From Sphingomonas bacterium (lineage in GTDB: Bacteria; Pseudomonadota; Alphaproteobacteria; Sphingomonadales; Sphingomonadaceae), in contig NZ_CAHJWX010000168.1 in NCBI RefSeq assembly GCF_903643065.1, positions 1 through 5,549 on the forward strand: a stretch of 5,549 bases of DNA. The letters are read 5' to 3'. The notes under the pieces are model-generated. The model was not told where the DNA came from, did not search any database, and worked only from the letters and a program-made list of their open reading frames with translations. This document shows positions 1-5,549 of this stretch, one piece after another; position 1 is the stretch's first letter, and each line of letters begins with the position of its first letter. The position numbers were made by a program, and so were the translations under genes.

Positions 1-283
1 TCGCCTCGCTCGGGCTGTACGCCCTCTCGGCGACGCGCACGGAGGTCCGCGCCAGCGGGTACATGAGCCGCGCGAGCATGGTGGAAGGCCTCGAGCTCTG
101 GGGGCTGAACTCGGCGATGAACAACCTCACGAGCGGCGCCGGTCCGCTGGTCGGAGCCGCGACGGGCTCGGCCCAGCCGCGCGCCTCGGCGGGACGCACC
201 GCGAGCGAGGGATAGCCGTGCCCGCCCGCCGAGCAGCCCGCGAGCGCGACGAGTGGAAGAATGGCCAGCAGCCGGTGCGTCAT
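1..283 (-). CDS. Putative lipoprotein, N-terminal part (runs off left edge)
   Basis: The ATG at 281-283 opens a frame of 94 codons that continues past base 1. The N-terminus MTHRLLAILPLVALAGC is a typical lipoprotein signal: a short basic start, a hydrophobic core, and an LAGC lipobox with the lipidated Cys at residue 17. The mature part begins with a Gly/Ser-rich stretch and then GYPSLAVRPAEARGWAEP (residues 23-40). From memory this resembles a small lipoprotein of unknown function common in sphingomonads; this was not checked by search. No function can be assigned. Seven G residues directly precede the ATG in the mRNA, and no well-spaced Shine-Dalgarno is visible. After about residue 50 the protein looks less natural: it is rich in Ser, Arg and Pro and uses three AGG codons. 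An antisense frame there looks more coding-like. The signal-peptide half is fairly secure; the part left of about base 130 is not. Confidence 0.6.
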   Translation of the reverse strand, partial: MTHRLLAILPLVALAGCSAGGHGYPSLAVRPAEARGWAEPVAAPTSGPAPLVRLFIAEFSPQSSRPSTMLARLMYPLARTSVRVAERAYSPSEA

Positions 284-325
284 CCCCCCCGCTGCTATCG
301 CCGGGAGAGAAGTCGCGCAACGCCC

Positions 326-352
326 TTGCATCCCCGGCGAACCGCTTATAGA
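326..352 (+). promoter_or_regulatory. Probable promoter of tRNA-Arg
   Basis: A TTGCAT -35-like box (326-331) and a TATAGA -10-like box (347-352) are separated by 15 bp and end 12 nt before the tRNA. The spacer is short; reading the upstream box as CTTGCA gives 16. The 9-mer CCGCTTATA (342-350) recurs in the promoter of the tRNA-Met gene in this window, which strengthens the call. The exact transcription start is inferred. Confidence 0.5.
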
Positions 353-364
353 GCCCCCTGCGAG

Positions 365-441
365 GCGCCCGTAGCTCAGCTGGATAGAGCATCAGACTAC
401 GAATCTGAGGGCCGGGCGTTCGAATCGCTCCGGGCGCACCA
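365..441 (+). tRNA. tRNA-Arg (anticodon ACG)
   Basis: All four arms can be folded by eye in 77 nt, with an encoded CCA end. The acceptor is GCGCCCG (365-371) paired with CGGGCGC (431-437), followed by A438 and CCA (439-441). The D stem is GCTC/GAGC (374-377, 387-390). The anticodon stem is TCAGA/TCTGA (392-396, 404-408), with loop CTACGAA and anticodon ACG at 399-401. The variable loop is 5 nt, and the T arm is GGGCG/CGCTC around TTCGAAT. In bacteria ACG is normally deaminated to ICG by TadA so that it reads CGU, CGC and CGA. A short TTTT tract lies 3 nt after the CCA (445-448). No duplicated tRNA 3' end is visible nearby, so nothing suggests an integrated element. Confidence 0.97.
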
Positions 442-469
442 TCCTTTTCCCGAACCGCCGCCGAGCGCC

Positions 470-688
470 TCAGCGCCCGCGGCCGGTCTTCCCCTGCAGC
501 TCGTCGATCTTCAACGAGGCGTCCGCCTTGGTCATGTCGGCGTCGAACTCCTCATGCGCTTCCTCGCTCAGCGTCTTGAGGTAGCTCGCCTGCGCGCCGG
601 TCATCGGCTCGCCGCCGGTGGTCCAGTCGTGCGGGTCCTTCTCGGCATTGCCGGTCGGGTGATCCTTGGGGTTCAGGTCGTCGGCCAT
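470..688 (-). CDS. DUF3072 family small acidic protein
   Basis: The gene encodes a 72-residue protein of unknown function. The core, with DWTTGGEPMTGAQASYLKTL at residues 21-40 and then a helix ending in KADASLKIDELQ (residues 54-65), matches my memory of the DUF3072 family. It is strongly hydrophilic, with about twice as many acidic as basic residues, and has no signal peptide, membrane segment or cysteine. A soluble cytoplasmic protein is therefore expected. A longer frame starts at 715, but the ATG at 686-688 is preferred: GGAAGGA (696-702 on the complement) lies 7 nt upstream, and the protein then starts MADDLNPKDH as expected for a compact family member. It sits 36 nt downstream of ald on the same strand, with its own ribosome binding site, so readthrough from ald is plausible. 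Its end is 28 nt from the 3' end of the convergent tRNA-Arg gene, with no obvious terminator between them. Confidence 0.85.
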   Translation of the reverse strand: MADDLNPKDHPTGNAEKDPHDWTTGGEPMTGAQASYLKTLSEEAHEEFDADMTKADASLKIDELQGKTGRGR

Positions 689-724
689 CAGTAATTCCTT
701 CCGCCGCACCAACACTCTCGTTCC

Positions 725-1831
725 TTATCCGTTCCACGCTTCGTAGGCGAGGCTGAGATCGTCGGCGACCGCCTTGTACGCGATCTTGCCGCGATAGACG
801 TTGAGCCCGGCGGCGAGGTGCGGGTCGGCCTTCATCGCCTCCTCCGCGCCCTGACCGGCGAGCTTCAGCGCGAACGGCAGGGTGGCGTTGTTGAGCGCGA
901 AGGCAGAGGTGCGGGCGACCGCGCCGGGCATGTTGGCGACGCAGTAATGGATCACGCCATCGACCTCGAACACCGGGTCCTGGTGCGTGGTGGCATGGCT
1001 GGTCTCGAAACAGCCGCCCTGGTCGATGGCGATGTCGACCAGCACCGCGCCGCGCTTCATCGTCTTCACCATGTCGCGGGTGACCAGCTTGGGCGCGGCG
1101 GCACCGGGGATCAGCACCGCGCCGATCACCAGCGAGGCGTTCTTCACCGCCGCCGCGATCGCCGCCTTGCTCGCATAGGCGGTCTTGATCTGGCTGGAGA
1201 AGAACATGTCGAGCTCCGCCAGCCGGCTCATGTTGACGTCGTAGATGGTGACGTCCGCCCGCATCCCGACCGCCATCTGCGCCGCGTTGATGCCCGAGAT
1301 GCCGCCGCCCAGGATCGCCACCTTGGCCGGCGCGACGCCGGGAACGCCGCCGAGCAGCACGCCGCGGCCGCCCTGTTCCTTCTCCAGATAGTGCGCACCG
1401 ACCTGCACCGACATGCGTCCCGCCACCTCGCTCATCGGCTTGAGCAGCGGCAGGCCGCCGCCCGGGGCGGTGACGGTCTCATAGGCGATACAGGTCGCGC
1501 CCGACTGCATCAGCCCCTCCGCCTGCGGCTTGTCGGCGGCGAGGTGGAGATAGGTGAACAGCAGGTGGCGCGGCTCCAGCATCGCGATCTCGACCGCCTG
1601 CGGCTCTTTGACCTTGACGATCATGTCGGCGGCGGCGAACACCGCCTTCGCATCGGGCAGGATGGTCGCGCCGACGCCGCGATAGGCGTCGTCGTCGAAG
1701 TCGATGCCGCACCCCGCCTGCGTTTCCACCACCACCTCATGCCCGGCCGAGACCAGCTCGGCGACGGAGGGCGGCGTCAGGCCGACGCGATATTCGTGGT
1801 TCTTGATTTCCTTGGGTACTCCGACGCGCAT
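725..1831 (-). CDS. ald: Alanine dehydrogenase
   Basis: This cytoplasmic enzyme, usually hexameric, reversibly deaminates L-alanine with NAD+ to pyruvate, ammonia and NADH. It allows growth on alanine or ammonia assimilation. The 368-residue product is close to the usual 370 or so. The N-terminus [20 protein letters not shown] carries substrate-binding Arg15. Lys75 (in VKVKEPQ), His96 (in YLHLA) and Asp270 (in AIDQGG) sit at the numbers known for catalytic and substrate residues in the Mycobacterium tuberculosis enzyme. The Rossmann NAD-binding motif is ILGGGISG (173-180), with Asp198 at the end of the second strand. CVANMPGAV (297-305) is another family signature. The ATG at 1829-1831 is supported by AGGAGG (complement of 1840-1845), 8 nt upstream. 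The frame stays open far upstream through kup, but that extension is a GC-rich shadow. It is divergent from kup across 159 bp and is followed by the DUF3072 gene. All key residues are intact. Confidence 0.97.
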   Translation of the reverse strand: MRVGVPKEIKNHEYRVGLTPPSVAELVSAGHEVVVETQAGCGIDFDDDAYRGVGATILPDAKAVFAAADMIVKVKEPQAVEIAMLEPRHLLFTYLHLAADKPQAEGLMQSGATCIAYETVTAPGGGLPLLKPMSEVAGRMSVQVGAHYLEKEQGGRGVLLGGVPGVAPAKVAILGGGISGINAAQMAVGMRADVTIYDVNMSRLAELDMFFSSQIKTAYASKAAIAAAVKNASLVIGAVLIPGAAAPKLVTRDMVKTMKRGAVLVDIAIDQGGCFETSHATTHQDPVFEVDGVIHYCVANMPGAVARTSAFALNNATLPFALKLAGQGAEEAMKADPHLAAGLNVYRGKIAYKAVADDLSLAYEAWNG

Positions 1832-1990
1832 CGCGCTGTCCTCCTGTCGTCTAGTGGGGCGGCCCGTTGCGCGCCGGGGGTGGAGCGTGCTAGAGCTAAG
1901 GCGTTGCCGATAGAGGCTGATAGCCGTCACCGCCATGGTTTTCCCCCTGCTCCCCTCCGGAGCAATCCCGGCCGGGATCGACCCGACCTC
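1832..1990. promoter_or_regulatory. Divergent ald/kup control region
   Basis: These 159 bp between the two divergent start codons must hold both 5' leaders and probably both promoters. On the ald side the only clear element is the AGGAGG ribosome binding site (1840-1845, complement). I could not find a -35/-10 pair on either strand that I would defend. TATAG/GATAG-like hexamers around 1908-1923 lack a partner at the right distance. Visible structure includes a perfect 14-bp palindrome at 1965-1978 and an interrupted GGCT-GAT-AGCC repeat at 1915-1925. An alanine-responsive Lrp-type regulator often controls ald in other bacteria, but no such site is recognised here. Confidence 0.5.
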
Positions 1991-1994
1991 GTGA
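1935..1994 (+). other. Possible leader ORF overlapping the kup start
   Basis: An ATG at 1935-1937 opens 19 codons reading [19 protein letters not shown]. The TGA stop (1992-1994) overlaps the kup GTG start as GTGA. Such overlaps are typical of translational coupling by reinitiation. Against it, no good Shine-Dalgarno precedes the ATG: the nearest purine run, AGAGG at 1912-1916, is 18 nt away. No codon run suggests a classical amino-acid attenuator. The ORF could equally be chance. Confidence 0.2.
1965..1978. repeat. Perfect 14-bp palindrome upstream of kup
   Basis: ATCCCGGCCGGGAT is fully self-complementary and ends 12 nt before the kup GTG. As DNA it could be a dimeric-repressor operator. 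As RNA it could form a 5-bp stem with a GGCC loop. It lies where the kup ribosome binding site would be expected; the nearest GGAG (1959-1962) is just 5' of it. The palindrome is seen directly; its function is inferred. Confidence 0.5.
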
Positions 1995-3916
1995 CCGACC
2001 CGTCCACCGCCGGTGAGCCGGCATCGCGGCACGAGGACGATGTCGCACATGCCCCGCATCGTAGCGACGCGCTCGCGAAGCTCGCGATCGGGGCGGTCGG
2101 CGTCGTGTTCGGCGACATCGGCACCAGCCCGCTCTACGCCTTTCGCGAGACCTTCGCCGGTCATCACCGGCTGGCGCTCGATCCGGCGCATATCATGGGC
2201 GTCATCAGCCTGATCTTCTGGTCGATGATGATCGTCGTGACCGTCAAGTACGTCGCGATCATCATGCGCGCCGACAACAAGGGGGAGGGCGGCAGCCTGG
2301 CGCTGCTCGCGCTGGTGTCGGGGCGGACCCGGACGCGGCGCTGGTCGACCGGCATCGTCCTGCTCGGCGTGTTCGCGACCTCGCTCTTCTACGGCGACAG
2401 CATGATCACGCCGGCGGTGTCGGTGCTGTCGGCAGTCGAGGGGCTGGGCGTGGTGTCGCCGACGCTGGGCACGCTGGTGCTGCCGATCGCGGTGGCGATC
2501 CTGATCTTCCTGTTCTCGATCCAGTCGGGAGGAACCAACCGCGTTGGCTATTTCTTCGGACCGATCATGCTGGTCTATTTCGCGGTGATCGCGGTGCTGG
2601 GGCTGCTCAGCATCGTGCAGACCCCGCATGTGCTGCTGGCGCTGTCGCCGCATTACGCGGTCGAGTTCTTCGCGGCCGATCCACGCCGCGCTTTCCTGGC
2701 GCTGGGCTCGGTCGTTCTCGCGGTGACGGGAGCGGAGGCGTTGTACGCCGACATGGGTCATTTCGGGCGGCGGCCGATCGGGCTGTCCTGGCTGTGCTTC
2801 GTGCTGCCGGCGCTGATCCTCAACTATATGGGGCAGGGCGCGCTGCTGTTCCGGGTCGGCGGTGCCGGCCTGCGCAGCCCCTTCTACATGCTCGCCCCCG
2901 ACAGCCTGCAGCTGCCGCTGGTCATCCTCGCCACCGCCGCGGCGGTCATCGCCAGCCAGGCGGTGATCTCCGGCGCGTTCTCGGTAACGCAGCAGGCCAT
3001 CCAGCTCGGCTTCGTGCCGCGGCTGCGGATCGAGCATACCAGCGCCGCCACCGCCGGGCAGATCTACATCCCGATCATCAACTGGGCGCTGATGACGATG
3101 GTCATCATCTTGGTGCTGTTCTTCCGCACCTCGTCCAACCTCACCAGCGCCTATGGCATCGCGGTGACGGGGGCGATGCTGATCGACACCTGCCTGCTCG
3201 GCGTCGCGCTGACCCGGCTGTGGAACTGGCCGAGCTACGCCGCGGCACCGTTGCTGGCATTGTTCTTCCTGGTTGACGGCGCGTACTTCACCGCCAACCT
3301 GACCAAGATCCCCGACGGCGGCTGGTTCCCGCTGCTGGTCGGGCTGATCGTGTTCACCGCGCTGACGACCTGGTCGAAGGGGCGGCATCTGATGGTCGAC
3401 CGGCTGCACCAGGCGGCGATGCCGGTCGGCGTCTTCATCAAGTCCGCCGCCGCCAGCGCCGCGCGCGTGCCGGGAACGGCGGTGTTCATGACCTCCAGCC
3501 CCGATGGCGTGCCGCACGCGCTGCTCCACAACCTCAAGCACAACAAGGTGCTGCACGAGCGGGTGGTGTTGCTGACGGTCAAGATCGTCGACATGCCGTA
3601 CTGGACAGAGGCGCGGGCGCGGCGCGAGGAGCTGGGCGAGGGGTTCCACCGCCTGGTGCTGCGCTATGGCTTCATGGACGAGATCGACGTGCCGGTGGCG
3701 CTCAACGGCGTCGGCGGTTGCGGCGCGGAGTTCCGGATGATGGACACGAGCTTCTTCCTGTCGCGCCAGACGCTGCTGCCGTCCGACAAGCCCGGCATGA
3801 TGCTGTGGCGCGAGCGGCTGTTCGCGTGGATGCTGCGCAACGCGGAAAGCGCGATGGAGTTCTTCCGTCTGCCGACCAACCGGGTGGTGGAACTGGGCAG
3901 TCAGGTCGAGATTTGA
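1991..3916 (+). CDS. kup: Kup-type potassium uptake transporter
   Basis: This inner-membrane K+ transporter of the KUP/HAK/KT family is generally regarded as a K+/H+ symporter. The 641 residues compare with about 620 in E. coli Kup. A hydrophilic, His-rich N-terminus (1-28) precedes the first membrane segment with [13 protein letters not shown] (37-49). Next come [19 protein letters not shown] (133-151), [15 protein letters not shown] (245-259) and [19 protein letters not shown] (323-341), all family signatures. Asp42, Asp136 and Glu249 fall by motif at acidic positions reported as important in E. coli Kup. About twelve hydrophobic segments end near residue 460, followed by a cytoplasmic C-terminal domain with the usual [20 protein letters not shown] (500-519). 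The GTG at 1991 is chosen because no in-frame ATG lies between the upstream antisense-ald region and the first helix, and the N-terminus then has family length. No strong Shine-Dalgarno is close. The gene is intact and overlaps the next gene by 4 nt. Confidence 0.96.
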   Translation: MTDPSTAGEPASRHEDDVAHAPHRSDALAKLAIGAVGVVFGDIGTSPLYAFRETFAGHHRLALDPAHIMGVISLIFWSMMIVVTVKYVAIIMRADNKGEGGSLALLALVSGRTRTRRWSTGIVLLGVFATSLFYGDSMITPAVSVLSAVEGLGVVSPTLGTLVLPIAVAILIFLFSIQSGGTNRVGYFFGPIMLVYFAVIAVLGLLSIVQTPHVLLALSPHYAVEFFAADPRRAFLALGSVVLAVTGAEALYADMGHFGRRPIGLSWLCFVLPALILNYMGQGALLFRVGGAGLRSPFYMLAPDSLQLPLVILATAAAVIASQAVISGAFSVTQQAIQLGFVPRLRIEHTSAATAGQIYIPIINWALMTMVIILVLFFRTSSNLTSAYGIAVTGAMLIDTCLLGVALTRLWNWPSYAAAPLLALFFLVDGAYFTANLTKIPDGGWFPLLVGLIVFTALTTWSKGRHLMVDRLHQAAMPVGVFIKSAAASAARVPGTAVFMTSSPDGVPHALLHNLKHNKVLHERVVLLTVKIVDMPYWTEARARREELGEGFHRLVLRYGFMDEIDVPVALNGVGGCGAEFRMMDTSFFLSRQTLLPSDKPGMMLWRERLFAWMLRNAESAMEFFRLPTNRVVELGSQVEI

Positions 3917-4431
3917 CCGGAGCAGCGGCACCCGCGCCGATCATCGTCACCGCGCTGTTCGGCAAGCAGGACCAGGCGTGGTTCGACGGCCTGCGCCGCG
4001 AGCATTTTCCGGCCGAGCGCAACCAGCTCGACGCGCATCTGACGCTGTTCCACCACCTGCCGCCCTCGGTCGCGGACGAGCTGAAGCATCGCCTGGTGCA
4101 GGAGACGCGCGGGGTGCCGGCCCCGGAGGCGAGCGTCGGCGGGCTGATGTCGCTGGGCGGCGGCGTCGCCTATCGGATCGAGGCTCCGGCGCTGACCGCG
4201 ATCCGGAACCGGCTGCTCGACGCGTTCGCCGGGATGCTGACGCCGCAGGACGCGGGCGGCTGGCGGCCGCACGTCACAATTCAGAACAAGGTGACGCCGG
4301 CGGTGGCGAAGCTGCTGCTGGCGCATCTGCAGCGCGATTTCCGCCCGCGCCGGGTCGAGGTCGCGGGCCTCGCCGCCTGGTGGTATCGCGGCGGCCCGTG
4401 GGAGCCGCTGTCGCGCCACATGTTCGCCTGA
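3913..4431 (+). CDS. 2'-5' RNA ligase-like 2H phosphoesterase
   Basis: The 172-residue protein belongs to the 2H phosphoesterase superfamily (LigT/ThpR-like). It carries two HxTx motifs, HLTL at 42-45 and HVTI at 120-123, whose histidines act on 2',3'-cyclic phosphate or 2'-5' linked RNA ends in characterised members. Spacing of about 78 residues and overall length suit a single-domain member. No signal peptide or membrane segment is seen, so it is expected in the cytoplasm. The start is taken as TTG at 3913-3915. It is the only start codon near the expected N-terminus ([16 protein letters not shown]) and overlaps the kup stop as TTGA. AGGTCGAG just upstream may act as a ribosome binding site. 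The overlap implies cotranscription and translational coupling with kup. The substrate cannot be inferred; a cyclic phosphodiesterase or a tRNA/RNA end-processing enzyme are both possible. Confidence 0.88.
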   Translation: MTGAAAPAPIIVTALFGKQDQAWFDGLRREHFPAERNQLDAHLTLFHHLPPSVADELKHRLVQETRGVPAPEASVGGLMSLGGGVAYRIEAPALTAIRNRLLDAFAGMLTPQDAGGWRPHVTIQNKVTPAVAKLLLAHLQRDFRPRRVEVAGLAAWWYRGGPWEPLSRHMFA

Positions 4432-4439
4432 CGCCGGGG

Positions 4440-4467
4440 TTGACCGGGCGCAGGGGCCGCTTATACG
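4440..4467 (+). promoter_or_regulatory. Promoter of tRNA-Met
   Basis: TTGACC (4440-4445) and TATACG (4462-4467) are separated by 16 bp and end 18 nt before the tRNA, a good fit to a housekeeping sigma-70-type promoter. The CCGCTTATA string (4457-4465) is identical to that in the tRNA-Arg promoter at 342-350. The -35 box begins only 8 nt after the stop of the preceding gene, and no terminator is visible in between. Confidence 0.7.
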
Positions 4468-4485
4468 CGCCGCTTCCAGGGCTGA

Positions 4486-4562
4486 GGCGGAGTAGCTCAG
4501 CTGGTTAGAGCACGGGAATCATAATCCTGGGGTCGGGGGTTCAAGTCCCTCCTCCGCTACCA
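4486..4562 (+). tRNA. tRNA-Met (anticodon CAT), elongator type
   Basis: The gene is 77 nt including CCA. The acceptor GGCGGAG (4486-4492) pairs with CTCCGCT (4552-4558) with a terminal G-U pair, then A4559 and CCA (4560-4562). The D stem is GCTC/GAGC (4495-4498, 4508-4511). The anticodon stem is CGGGA/TCCTG (4513-4517, 4525-4529), with loop ATCATAA and anticodon CAT at 4520-4522. The T arm is GGGGG/CCCTC around TTCAAGT. The body resembles alphaproteobacterial elongator tRNA-Met rather than initiator, which would have the three G-C pairs at the base of the anticodon stem. An Ile2 (lysidine-modified CAT) identity is less likely from the acceptor sequence. Its last 22 bases overlap the convergent cyclophilin gene. 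Confidence 0.95.
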
Positions 4563-5179
4563 GCCTTGGCCACACGCGCGGCGCTGATGATCCTGACCGG
4601 CGCGGCGATCGTCTCGCCCTTGAACGGTCCCTTGGCGGGATCGACGGTGGCGTCGAGGATGCGCTTCACCACGTCCATCCCCTCGACGACATGGCCGAAC
4701 GCGGCATAGCCGAGATTGTCGCCGGGCCTGGTCGGATCGGCATCGAGCGAGGGCTGGTCGCCGACGTTGATCGTGAAGTCGCCGCGCCCGCTGTCCGGAG
4801 CCAGCCGGGCGAGCGAGATCGCGCCGCTGGTGTGGGTGACGCCGGTCTGGGTCGAGGGTTCGAGCGCGATCGGCGGCAGGACGCGCTTGGGTGCGTTCTG
4901 CACCCCGAACTGGATGAAGCCGAAATCGGGTGCCGGCCTGACCGTCCGGTAGAAGACGGTGCCGTCGAGCCGGTGCCCGTCGACATAGCGCAGGAAGTTG
5001 GCCGTGGTGATCGGCGCACGACCGCGCTCCAGCTCCAGCACGATCCGGCCCTGGTCGGTCACCAGCGCCACCTGCACCGTGTCCGGGCGCGGTGTCGGCA
5101 GGGGAGCGGGCGTTGGCGTCGCCTCCTGGGCAAGAGCCGGCGTAGCGGCGAGGCAAGCGAGCAGCAGGTGGCGAATCAC
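4541..5179 (-). CDS. Periplasmic cyclophilin-type peptidyl-prolyl isomerase
   Basis: The product is predicted to catalyse cis-trans isomerisation of Xaa-Pro bonds in exported proteins. The 212 residues begin with a cleavable signal peptide, MIRHLLLACLAATPALA|Q, and a Pro/Thr-rich linker (20-33). The cyclophilin domain follows. FYRTV (76-80) holds the catalytic Arg78, FIQFG (88-92) the conserved Gln90, and GDFTINVGD (133-141) the active-site Phe135. GYAAFGHVVEGMDVV (157-171) is the C-terminal signature. The start is GTG at 5177-5179, with GGAGGA (complement of 5186-5191) 6 nt upstream. It lies 26 nt downstream of fdhD on the same strand and is likely cotranscribed. Its last six codons and stop are read from the complement of the tRNA-Met 3' region, giving a GSGGGT tail that is probably dispensable. 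Catalytic residues appear intact. Confidence 0.93.
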   Translation of the reverse strand: MIRHLLLACLAATPALAQEATPTPAPLPTPRPDTVQVALVTDQGRIVLELERGRAPITTANFLRYVDGHRLDGTVFYRTVRPAPDFGFIQFGVQNAPKRVLPPIALEPSTQTGVTHTSGAISLARLAPDSGRGDFTINVGDQPSLDADPTRPGDNLGYAAFGHVVEGMDVVKRILDATVDPAKGPFKGETIAAPVRIISAARVAKAGSGGGT

Positions 5180-5205
5180 GGCTGTTCCTCCGATCGGATG
5201 CCAGC

Positions 5206-5549
5206 CTAGCCGAAGATACCGTGCGGATCATGCAGCACCAGCATCGCGTCGGCGCGGGCGAGCGCAACCAGCGTCAGGCCGTGCTCGCGGGCGTGGTCGA
5301 TCGCGAGGCTGGTAGGCGCGGAGATGCCGGCGAGCAGCGGCGCGCCCGCGACCAGCGCCTTGTCGACCATCTCGAAGCTGATCCGCGAGGTCACGAGCAG
5401 GAAGCCGTCGATCGGCCGTCCTGTCAGCGCGAGCGTCCCGATCAGCTTGTCGAGCGCGTTGTGGCGGCCGACATCCTCGCGGACGGCGACGATCGCGCCG
5501 CCCGGGTTGCAGGCGGCGGCGGCATGGGCGGCCCCGGTCGCGGCGGTGA
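5206..5549 (-). CDS. fdhD: Formate dehydrogenase accessory sulfurtransferase FdhD, C-terminal part
   Basis: This is the C-terminal 113 residues or so of FdhD; the start lies beyond the right edge. FdhD passes sulfur from the cysteine desulfurase IscS to the molybdenum/tungsten cofactor of formate dehydrogenase and is needed for that enzyme's activity. In order, the visible signatures are TGAAHAAAAC, REDVGRHNALDKLIG, LLVTSRISFEMVDKALVAG, ISAPTSLAIDHAREHGLTLV and a terminal NDPHGIF-like end (HDPHGIFG). The sulfur-carrying CxxC loop belongs to the N-terminal half and is not in the window, so activity cannot be judged. A GTG at 5392-5394 could look like a start, but homology continues well upstream of it and it is internal. 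The stop is TAG at 5206-5208. The cyclophilin gene follows after 26 nt. The formate dehydrogenase subunit genes are not seen. Confidence 0.93.
   Translation of the reverse strand, partial: TAATGAAHAAAACNPGGAIVAVREDVGRHNALDKLIGTLALTGRPIDGFLLVTSRISFEMVDKALVAGAPLLAGISAPTSLAIDHAREHGLTLVALARADAMLVLHDPHGIFG

Noticed and set aside
365..445. tRNA-Arg as an attachment site for an integrated element
   Set aside because: No repeat of the tRNA 3' end, no integrase and no compositional shift is visible in the neighbouring kilobases.
465..476. GCGC-CTCA-GCGC inverted repeat at the DUF3072 stop as a terminator
   Set aside because: The stem is only 4 bp of palindromic GCGC and no T-run follows on the minus strand, so it is not a convincing intrinsic terminator.
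818..1990. Plus-strand extension of the kup frame through the ald gene
   Set aside because: It is the antisense shadow of ald, with Arg/His/Asp-rich composition and no Kup homology before residue 1 of the chosen start.
1832..3931. Very long minus-strand open frame opposite kup, continuous with ald
   Set aside because: The translation is rich in Arg, His, Gln and Asp with low complexity, typical of the antisense of a GC-rich gene. ald has a clear start with AGGAGG at 1840-1845, and kup is unmistakable on the other strand.
371..4505. Repeat GTAGCTCAGCTGG found twice (371-383 and 4493-4505)
   Set aside because: It is the conserved D-arm region of the two tRNAs, not a separate repeat family.
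4691..5209. Plus-strand open frames opposite the cyclophilin gene
   Set aside because: The minus-strand product has a signal peptide, cyclophilin motifs and a strong ribosome binding site. The opposite frames have no recognisable features.

Overview
This high-GC window, with strong G/C preference at third codon positions, looks like a chromosomal segment of an alphaproteobacterium, most likely a sphingomonad. That placement is inferred from GC content, tRNA sequences, and the look of the Kup, FdhD, cyclophilin and 'YPSL' lipoprotein sequences. No search was run. I see no transposase, integrase, phage gene or CRISPR array, and nothing that amounts to a clear new multi-gene system. It reads as housekeeping and core-metabolic DNA, with several interesting small-scale arrangements.

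Layout, left to right. A lipoprotein gene on the minus strand begins at 283 and runs off the left edge. Next is a tRNA-Arg(ACG) on the plus strand at 365-441, with its own promoter. A minus-strand pair follows: alanine dehydrogenase (ald, 725-1831) and, 36 nt downstream of it, a small DUF3072 protein (470-688). A 159-bp divergent intergenic region separates ald from the plus-strand pair. It carries a perfect 14-bp palindrome and a possible 19-codon leader ORF whose stop overlaps the kup start. The plus-strand pair is kup (K+ uptake, 1991-3916) and a 2H-phosphoesterase/2'-5' RNA ligase-like gene (3913-4431), overlapping as TTGA.

Eight bases after the second gene begins a second tRNA promoter, driving tRNA-Met(CAT) at 4486-4562. 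The tRNA's 3' end overlaps, in antisense, the end of a minus-strand periplasmic cyclophilin gene (4541-5179). That gene lies 26 nt downstream of fdhD (5206 to beyond 5549), the accessory sulfurtransferase for formate dehydrogenase. The two are probably cotranscribed.

Functional themes: alanine/pyruvate nitrogen metabolism (Ald), potassium homeostasis (Kup), RNA-end or cyclic-phosphate chemistry (the 2H protein), periplasmic protein folding (the cyclophilin) and formate dehydrogenase maturation (FdhD). Apart from the three co-directional pairs there is no evidence that these genes form one pathway. The most uncertain part is the left 150 bases, where open frames on opposite strands compete. 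No stretch over 300 bases lacks a gene.
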